Assembly (NCBI GenBank): GCA_020722645.1
Contig: DYKL01000091.1
Span: 1-10,745 of the forward strand
Origin: Acetofilamentum sp.
Lineage (GTDB): Bacteria > Bacteroidota > Bacteroidia > Bacteroidales > JAFGUD01
Direction of reading: 5' to 3'
Length of the DNA stretch: 10,745 bases
The stretch's first letter is position 1. Every line of letters begins with the position of its first letter. A program made the position numbers and the translations under genes. The notes under the pieces are model-generated. The model was not told the DNA's origin, searched no databases, and worked only from the letters and a program-made list of their open reading frames with translations. Below are positions 5,924 to 10,745 of the stretch, in pieces.

Positions 5924-8536
5924 TTAACCTTTCAGCAGTCTTTTAATTTTGTCAAGTGTGTTTAACGCTTCAATCGGCGTAAGATTATTAATATCTAATT
6001 TTAGTAAAACATCACGAATATTTTTCAAAACAGGGTCATCAAGCTGAAAAAGTTGTAGTTGATATCCTTCGGAACTTACAATTTCTTTTGACGAAGGTTT
6101 AGAAACAGGTTTATCCTGATGCTCTTTTTCGAGCTCTTCAAGAATTTCTTCTGAACGTTTAATCACACTTTTGGGCATTCCAGCCATTTTTGCTACGTGA
6201 ATACCAAAACTATGTTCACTGCCACCACGAATAAGTTTACGCATAAATACAACTTTTTTATTCTCCTCACGAACGCTGACGTTATAATTTTTTATACGTT
6301 TAAACTCTTTTTCCATTTCATTAAGCTCGTGATAATGGGTTGCGAACAATGTTTTGGGGAATTTTCCGGCAAGTTGATGAATATATTCCACAATAGCCCA
6401 AGCAATTGAAATACCGTCGTAAGTGCTTGTCCCTCTGCCAAGTTCATCAAATAAAACCAAAGAACGATTACTGATATTATTCAGGATATTTGAAGCTTCG
6501 TTCATTTCAACCATAAAAGTGCTTTCGCCCAGTGAAATATTATCAGAAGCCCCTACCCTTGTGAATATTTTATCAACAAAGCCTATTTCTGTTTTTTTTG
6601 CAGGCACATAGCACCCCATTTGAGCCAAAAGTACAATTAAAGCCGTCTGACGCAAAAGAGCAGATTTACCCGACATATTAGGACCTGTAATAACTATTAT
6701 TTGTTGTTCATTGTTATCAAGGTAAATATCGTTCGGAATGTATTCTTCGCCCAAAGGTAATTGCCTTTCAATAACCGGATGTCTTCCGTCTTTGATGTCT
6801 ATTATCATTGAATCATTTACCTGTGGTTTTGAATAATTATTTTCGATTGCAAGCTCAGCATAACATAAGATACAATCAAGTTCAGCTATATATTTGGAGT
6901 TTGTTTTCAGTTGTTCGAGATATTTTTGCAACTCTTTGACAACTTCAGAATAAATTTTAGATTCAATTTCAAGAATTTTGTCATTTGCAGTCAATATTTT
7001 TTCTTCATATTCTTTCAATTCAGGAGTTATGTATCTTTCGGCGTTCACAAGAGTTTGTTTGCGTATCCAGTCTTCTGGTACACGATTTTTGTGTACATTA
7101 GTAACTTCTATATAATAACCGAAAACTTTGTTGAATGAAATTTTTAAAGAAGGAATTTTAGTAGTCAGGGATAATTTTTCTCTTAAGTTTGATAAAAATT
7201 CCTGCCCTGTGTTAGCAATTCCTCTTAATTCGTCAAGTTCAGCAGAAATGCCCGGTTTTATAGTATTTTCTTTGCCTACCTGTGCAGGTGGTTCGTCATT
7301 TATATATTTATTGATATATTCTGCTAATTCAGGGAGTAATTGTAAATTTTTGGTAGTTTCCTGAATTTCTTCAGTTAAATTTGTTGCCGATAATTGTTCG
7401 TAAATACTTTTGATTGCAATTAAAGAACTTTTAATGTGTACAACTTCTCTTGGGTTTATTCTTGATGTTGAAATTTTTGATAATAGTCGTTCAATATCGT
7501 GAATTTTTTTAATTTCTGCTGTTAGCCCGGACTTTAAAAATGTATTTTCAATAAAAAATTCGGTGGAATTTAGTCTTTTGTTAATATTTTTCAAATCAGT
7601 AAGAGGAAAAGCAAGCCAGCGTCTCAATTTTCTTGCTCCCATTGGATTTTTAGTCTTGTCAATAACCTGAATCAAAGATTTTCCGCCTTCGTAAAGGGGC
7701 TGAAACAATTCTAAATTCCGTATAGTAAATTTATCTAAAACAACATATTTATCGAAGGGAATTTTTGAAATCGTAGAAATGTGTTTTAAATCGGAATGTT
7801 GAGTAAGGTCAAGGTAATTTATGAGAGCACCGGCAGCCATTACAGAGCTACGCATAGCCTCAATGCCAAATCCTTTGAGTGAAGTAGTTTCAAATTGTTT
7901 CAAAAGGCGTTCATAAGCTGCTTCATAAGTAAACATCCATTCATCAATAGGATAAATATAGTAATCTTTGTCAAAATTATCTTCAAACAACTGTTTTTTG
8001 GAACGTTCGTATAAAAGTTCTTTTGGTCTGAAACCGGAAATTAATTTTGCAATATAATCGTAACTTCCTTCTGCAGTGTAAAAATCACCGGTAGAAACAT
8101 CTGCAAAAGCAATTCCTGCAATTTGTTGCCCCAAACTTAAACATGCTAAAAAATTATTTTCTTTATTTTCTAAAATATTATCGTTTAATGTTATTCCCGG
8201 GGTAATAAGCTCAGTAACACCTCTTTTAACAATATTTTTAGTCATCTTTGGGTCTTCAAGCTGCTCGCAAATAGCAACTCTTTGTCCTGCTCTGATTAGT
8301 TTCGGCAAATAAGTATCAATTGCGTGATATGGAAAACCAGCTAAATCGACATAAGAAGCCGAGCCATTAGCTCTTTTTGTTAAAGTAATTCCCAAAATTT
8401 CAGATGTTTTGACAGCATCTTCTTCAAAAGTTTCGTAAAAATCGCCTACTCTGAATAATAAAATTGCATCAGGGTGCTTGGCTTTTACACTGTAATATTG
8501 CCTCATCAAAGGTGTTTTGACTACATTATTCGACAT
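5924..8536 (-). CDS. mutS: DNA mismatch repair protein MutS
   Basis: MutS scans DNA as a clamp, binds mismatches and small loops, and recruits MutL in an ATP-dependent way. The 870 residues are full length for MutS1 and all domains are present. The mismatch-reading F-x-E is F33-Y34-E35 within GDFYETF; connector and lever domains span roughly 130-560. The ATPase has Walker A GPNMSGKS at 618-625, STFMVEM at 672-678, Walker B LVLFDE ending at D697-E698 followed by GRGTSTYDG, and the FATHYHEL H-loop at 731-738. Near the C terminus QLQLF at 826-830 resembles the beta-clamp binding pentapeptide, and a final helical segment (about 831-870) corresponds to the tetramerisation region. The ATG at 8536 gives the usual N terminus (TPLMRQYYSVKAKHPD). 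A minus-strand TATTTTTG at 8627-8620 is a possible -7 box, about 84 nt upstream. No lesion is seen, so mismatch repair should be functional on this evidence. Confidence 0.98.
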   Translation of the reverse strand: MSNNVVKTPLMRQYYSVKAKHPDAILLFRVGDFYETFEEDAVKTSEILGITLTKRANGSASYVDLAGFPYHAIDTYLPKLIRAGQRVAICEQLEDPKMTKNIVKRGVTELITPGITLNDNILENKENNFLACLSLGQQIAGIAFADVSTGDFYTAEGSYDYIAKLISGFRPKELLYERSKKQLFEDNFDKDYYIYPIDEWMFTYEAAYERLLKQFETTSLKGFGIEAMRSSVMAAGALINYLDLTQHSDLKHISTISKIPFDKYVVLDKFTIRNLELFQPLYEGGKSLIQVIDKTKNPMGARKLRRWLAFPLTDLKNINKRLNSTEFFIENTFLKSGLTAEIKKIHDIERLLSKISTSRINPREVVHIKSSLIAIKSIYEQLSATNLTEEIQETTKNLQLLPELAEYINKYINDEPPAQVGKENTIKPGISAELDELRGIANTGQEFLSNLREKLSLTTKIPSLKISFNKVFGYYIEVTNVHKNRVPEDWIRKQTLVNAERYITPELKEYEEKILTANDKILEIESKIYSEVVKELQKYLEQLKTNSKYIAELDCILCYAELAIENNYSKPQVNDSMIIDIKDGRHPVIERQLPLGEEYIPNDIYLDNNEQQIIVITGPNMSGKSALLRQTALIVLLAQMGCYVPAKKTEIGFVDKIFTRVGASDNISLGESTFMVEMNEASNILNNISNRSLVLFDELGRGTSTYDGISIAWAIVEYIHQLAGKFPKTLFATHYHELNEMEKEFKRIKNYNVSVREENKKVVFMRKLIRGGSEHSFGIHVAKMAGMPKSVIKRSEEILEELEKEHQDKPVSKPSSKEIVSSEGYQLQLFQLDDPVLKNIRDVLLKLDINNLTPIEALNTLDKIKRLLKG

Positions 8537-8633
8537 AAATAAAAAATCTTAAAATAATTATTATACATTTTTATAACATCAGAAATAATTCTTTAAAAAT
8601 AAAACTGAATTAGAAAAAACAAAAATAAAAAAA

Positions 8634-8664
8634 TTGTAGAAATGAATTAAATAAATTAATTTTG
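8634..8664 (+). promoter_or_regulatory. candidate Bacteroidota-type promoter reading rightward
   Basis: TTG at 8634-8636 and TAATTTTG at 8657-8664 are 20 nt apart, fitting the -33 TTG / -7 TAnnTTTG arrangement known in Bacteroidota. Transcription would begin near 8670 and run through the palindromic element toward the small genes from 8882. The surrounding A/T richness makes chance matches fairly likely. Confidence 0.4.
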
Positions 8665-8712
8665 CAATCGTGTTAGACTTTTTATTTGATTAACATTAAA
8701 AAATCAAATATA

Positions 8713-8856
8713 ACCTTAAATCCGTAAGTCTATACTTATATATCTGAAATTCAGTCAGGTGAGATACTTACAGTACAGGCACCTGACTGGTGCAAACTAC
8801 ATGTTGCAGGTGTTTTCACCTGCAACCACTTACGAAAAAACTTGCGGATTTAAGGT
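8713..8856. mobile_element. 144-bp palindromic MITE/REP-like element
   Basis: The ends are inverted repeats: ACCTTAAATCCGTAAG at 8713-8728 and CTTGCGGATTTAAGGT at 8841-8856 pair over 16 positions with one T/G mismatch (a wobble pair in RNA). Inside are two perfect 10-bp stems: CAGTCAGGTG (8752-8761) with CACCTGACTG (8780-8789), loop 18 nt, and GTTGCAGGTG (8803-8812) with CACCTGCAAC (8817-8826), loop TTTT. Both stems share a CAGGTG/CACCTG core. ATA flanks both ends, which could be a 3-bp target duplication but is weak in such AT-rich DNA. It carries no ORF of note. A non-autonomous element moved by a transposase in trans, or a REP/BIME-type palindrome served by an IS200-like REP transposase, are the likely readings; no transposase lies in this window. 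The local GC content of the core is clearly above its surroundings. Confidence 0.6.
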
Positions 8857-8881
8857 ATAATAAAACTAAAATAATTTTTGA

Positions 8882-9196
8882 AAAATACAAATTTTCGAAA
8901 ATAGAGGTAGAATTCAAGCACAAGGGAACAATTTAGAGGAGTCTGAATCATTTGCACAAAAAGAACCCCCAACGAAAAATGAAGCAAAAGAATTGATATT
9001 AAAACTTAAAAATAAAATACCGAAAAATGAAGCAAAAGTCAGAGAATATGTCTTTAAAAAAGCTGTAAACTTTATTGAAAATGGACCTTATCAAGTTGTG
9101 GATAAAATTATCATAAAATCATTTTTAGTTCCGGATACTGAACACGAAAGAGTAGATATTGAAATTCAAAAAGGAATAGCATTTACTAATGATTAA
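8882..9196 (+). CDS. unrecognised small protein, 5' end uncertain or eroded
   Basis: The frame is open from just after a TGA at 8879-8881 to the TAA at 9194-9196. It reads (F)ENRGRIQAQGNNLEESESF from 8894, then a Lys-rich helical middle and a closing ERVDIEIQKGIAF. I do not recognise a named family. The N-terminal stretch looks coding (codon-like composition, continuous with the rest), yet no ATG, GTG or TTG precedes it in frame; the first conventional start is a TTG at 8993, which would leave 67 residues and discard the N-terminal stretch. A rare ATT at 8891 or a mutated start at the TTC of 8894 are alternatives. The palindromic element ends 25 bp upstream of the open frame, so its arrival may have disturbed the 5' region. 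The next gene begins 12 nt downstream, suggesting a two-gene unit. The product would be soluble, with no signal peptide or membrane segment. Confidence 0.5.
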   Translation, partial: KIQIFENRGRIQAQGNNLEESESFAQKEPPTKNEAKELILKLKNKIPKNEAKVREYVFKKAVNFIENGPYQVVDKIIIKSFLVPDTEHERVDIEIQKGIAFTND

Positions 9197-9207
9197 ACTT
9201 AATTTAT

Positions 9208-9676
9208 ATGAACTATATATTTAAAAATTTTTTTGAAAGGCAAGCAAGAGTACTCAAAAAATGTATTTTTTTGGCATAATATTATCACTAATCTGCTATT
9301 ACCTGAAAAAATAGAATTTGAAGATTATATTGCCACTGATGATGGATTTGGCAACAAATTTTATGACGGAAACCCGATTTATAACTTCAAAATTGACAGA
9401 TTAAATAAAGGAATTAGAATTATACAGCAAGAACCCGAACAAAGCTCAATTCATTTATCTGCAAGAATTTCAGAAATTGAATTAACTGACGGAAAAAAAT
9501 TAGATGAACTTGTTATAAATTTAGAACTAACCATAGAATCATTTTTTATTGTAATTGATTTAATAAACGCATGGATATTAAATGATTTTACAAAATTCAG
9601 AATGAAACGGTACATCGAAACGGTAAAGCATTTAAAAACACAAGTGTCTGATTTGCAGGAGACTGAAATAATTTAA
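9208..9676 (+). pseudogene. unrecognised protein gene with a one-base frameshift in an A6 tract
   Basis: The ATG at 9208 opens MNYIFKNFFERQARVLK and then hits TAA at 9277. The frame from 9257 onward is long and open to 9676. Removing one A from the A6 run at 9256-9261 joins the two as ...RQARVLKNVFFWHNIITN..., a smooth protein of about 155 residues. The part from 9280 on (EFEDYIATDDGFGNKFYDGNPIYNFKI region, then helical to the end) is acidic-to-neutral, without signal peptide or transmembrane helices. I recognise no family, catalytic motif or fold with confidence. If the frameshift is real, only a shortened product from a TTG at 9233 could be made (147 residues), and that would replace the first residues with out-of-frame sequence. 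A sequencing error in the homopolymer would restore an intact gene. It follows the preceding small gene by 11 nt and probably belonged with it. Confidence 0.5.
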
Positions 9677-9712
9677 AAATCAAACAAAAATTTACTTAAA
9701 ATACTAACAACA

Positions 9713-9731
9713 CATTTAAACTTTTTAAATG
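9713..9731. other. 8-bp perfect hairpin before lipA
   Basis: CATTTAAA (9713-9720) and TTTAAATG (9724-9731) are perfect complements around a CTT loop, 36 nt after the previous ORF and 18 nt before the lipA ATG. The stem is almost all A/T and has no U-tract after it, so it is not a standard terminator; an operator-like palindrome or chance is equally possible. Confidence 0.3.
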
Positions 9732-9749
9732 AAAAGTTAAATTATTAAA

Positions 9750-10610
9750 ATGATGAACACCGAAAATAAATATAAACCAAAACCTGATTGGCTGAAGATA
9801 AAACTTCCACATACGGAAAATTATACACAGGTAAATCATTTGATTTCAAAATATAATCTTCATACAATCTGCACAAGCGGAAAATGCCCTAATATGGGTG
9901 AATGCTGGGATGCCGCTACTGCCACTTTTATGATTCTGGGAGATATTTGCACAAGAGCCTGCAAATTTTGTAACGTTAAAACCGGAAAACCTAATCCGGT
10001 AGATTGGAACGAGCCGATGAATGTTGCAAAAGCAGTTCAGGCTTTAAGCCTTAAACATTGTGTATTGACTTCTGTTGACAGAGACGATTTGCCTGATAAA
10101 GGATCTAAAATGTGGATTGCAACTGTAAAAGCTGTTAAACAACTTAATCCGGATACTACAATAGAAACTTTAATCCCTGATTTTGACGGCATTAAAGAAC
10201 TTATAGAAGACACTGCAAATGCAGGTCAGGAAGTTGTTTCACATAATTTGGAAACCGTCAGACGATTAACGCCTGAAATCAGAAGCAGAGCTAAATACGA
10301 CAGAAGTCTGAACACTTTAAATATAATCGCACAGCAGGGAAAAATAACAAAATCCGGAATTATGGTCGGATTGGGCGAGACCCAACAAGAAGTTTTAGAA
10401 ACTATGGACGATTTGAGAACTGTTGGTTGTACTGTTTTTACAATTGGTCAGTATTTACAACCAAGCAAAGAAAATATCCCTGTTTTTGAATATGTTAGAC
10501 CTGAAATTTTTGAATTTTACAAAAAAGAAGCGTTTTCAAGAGGATTTAAACACGTTGAAAGTTCTCCTCTCGTTAGATCTTCTTATCATGCAGAAAAACA
10601 CGTTAGATGA
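9750..10610 (+). CDS. lipA: lipoyl synthase
   Basis: This radical-SAM enzyme inserts two sulfur atoms into protein-bound octanoyl groups, giving lipoyl cofactors for pyruvate and 2-oxoglutarate dehydrogenases and the glycine cleavage system. The 286 residues carry both cluster motifs. The auxiliary-cluster cysteines C41, C46 and C52 (CX4CX5C, in ICTSGKCPNMGEC) and the radical-SAM CX3CX2C at C67, C71, C74 (CTRACKFC) are present, as is the C-terminal RSSY at 276-279, whose conserved serine ligates the auxiliary cluster that is consumed as sulfur donor. VLTSVDRDDLPD and GIMVGLGET are further family signatures. The length fits the shorter LipA proteins. Two ATGs (9750, 9753) are adjacent; either could be used, and no ribosome-binding site decides between them. 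No lipB or lplA gene lies within the window. The repeat array starts 10 bp after the stop codon. The gene looks intact. Confidence 0.98.
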   Translation: MMNTENKYKPKPDWLKIKLPHTENYTQVNHLISKYNLHTICTSGKCPNMGECWDAATATFMILGDICTRACKFCNVKTGKPNPVDWNEPMNVAKAVQALSLKHCVLTSVDRDDLPDKGSKMWIATVKAVKQLNPDTTIETLIPDFDGIKELIEDTANAGQEVVSHNLETVRRLTPEIRSRAKYDRSLNTLNIIAQQGKITKSGIMVGLGETQQEVLETMDDLRTVGCTVFTIGQYLQPSKENIPVFEYVRPEIFEFYKKEAFSRGFKHVESSPLVRSSYHAEKHVR

Positions 10611-10620
10611 ATTTCGAATG

Positions 10621-10745
10621 TTGAATGATGAATATTGAATGATGAATGTTGAATGATGAATGTCGAATGATGAATTTTGAATGATGAATTTTGAATGATG
10701 AATGTTGAATGATGAATGTTGAATGATGAATGTTGAATGATGAAT
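10621..10745. repeat. 14-bp minisatellite downstream of lipA, continues past the window
   Basis: Eight full units of TTGAATGATGAATG and a 13-nt ninth cut by the window edge stand head to tail, with variants only at the second base (one TCG) and last base (A, T or G). Each unit is itself two 7-mers, TGAATGA and TGAATGT. The related CGAATG at 10615-10620 extends it to the left. Every plus-strand frame meets TGA repeatedly, so it is not coding on that strand. Confidence 0.9.

Noticed and set aside
6197..7364. Plus-strand frames opposite mutS
   Set aside because: They are antisense shadows of an intact, strongly conserved mutS and show no protein-family features of their own.
8713..8856. Riboswitch or conserved structured RNA
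   Set aside because: The right end recurs verbatim at an unrelated locus, which fits a repeat element better; no known riboswitch core was recognised. Kept only as an alternative.
9256..9261. Programmed ribosomal frameshift at the A6 tract
   Set aside because: A +1 shift would be needed, and the usual A-rich slippery signals give -1; there is no supporting stem-loop, so an indel is simpler.

Overview
The window looks like chromosomal DNA of a low-GC Bacteroidota bacterium. The signs are strongly AT-rich composition, no clear Shine-Dalgarno sequences before the genes, and several matches to the Bacteroidota -7 promoter box (TAnnTTTG). The protein repertoire also fits: a TPR protein of the kind found at the front of Bacteroidota sensors, a secreted DRGH nuclease with a C-terminal OB-fold, and long simple-repeat spacers. 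The genus cannot be fixed from the sequence alone.

Left third (1-3330). A decayed TPR gene leaves the window on the minus strand. Divergent from it is an intact AMP-forming long-chain acyl-CoA synthetase (411-2207). It converges, with an 8-nt gap, on a two-gene minus-strand operon encoding an NTF2/SnoaL-like small protein and an iron-sulfur-flavoprotein-like FMN reductase.

Middle (3331-8536). A secreted DNA/RNA non-specific endonuclease is followed by about 530 bp of non-coding repeats: octamers, 22-bp units and a 127-bp tandem duplication. Then come, both on the minus strand, an SdiA-regulated-type beta-propeller protein and a full-length DNA mismatch-repair MutS.

Right part (8537-10745). 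A Bacteroidota-type promoter is followed by a 144-bp palindromic element. This has 16-bp terminal inverted repeats (15/16 matching) and two internal 10-bp hairpins built on CAGGTG/CACCTG. Next are two small unrecognised genes, the first without a usable start codon and the second with a one-base frameshift in an A6 tract. Lipoyl synthase lipA is intact, and a 14-bp minisatellite begins 10 bp after its stop codon and runs off the window.

Functionally, the intact genes are housekeeping or general metabolism: fatty-acid activation, flavin redox, mismatch repair, lipoate synthesis and an exported nuclease. They do not form one pathway. The unusual content is the repeat and mobile layer. The 30-nt right end of the 144-bp element occurs twice more, without its left end, inside the 127-bp duplication 4 kb away, and two gene loci carry frame lesions. 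I see no complete novel defence or biosynthetic system. The palindromic element is the most distinctive object here.
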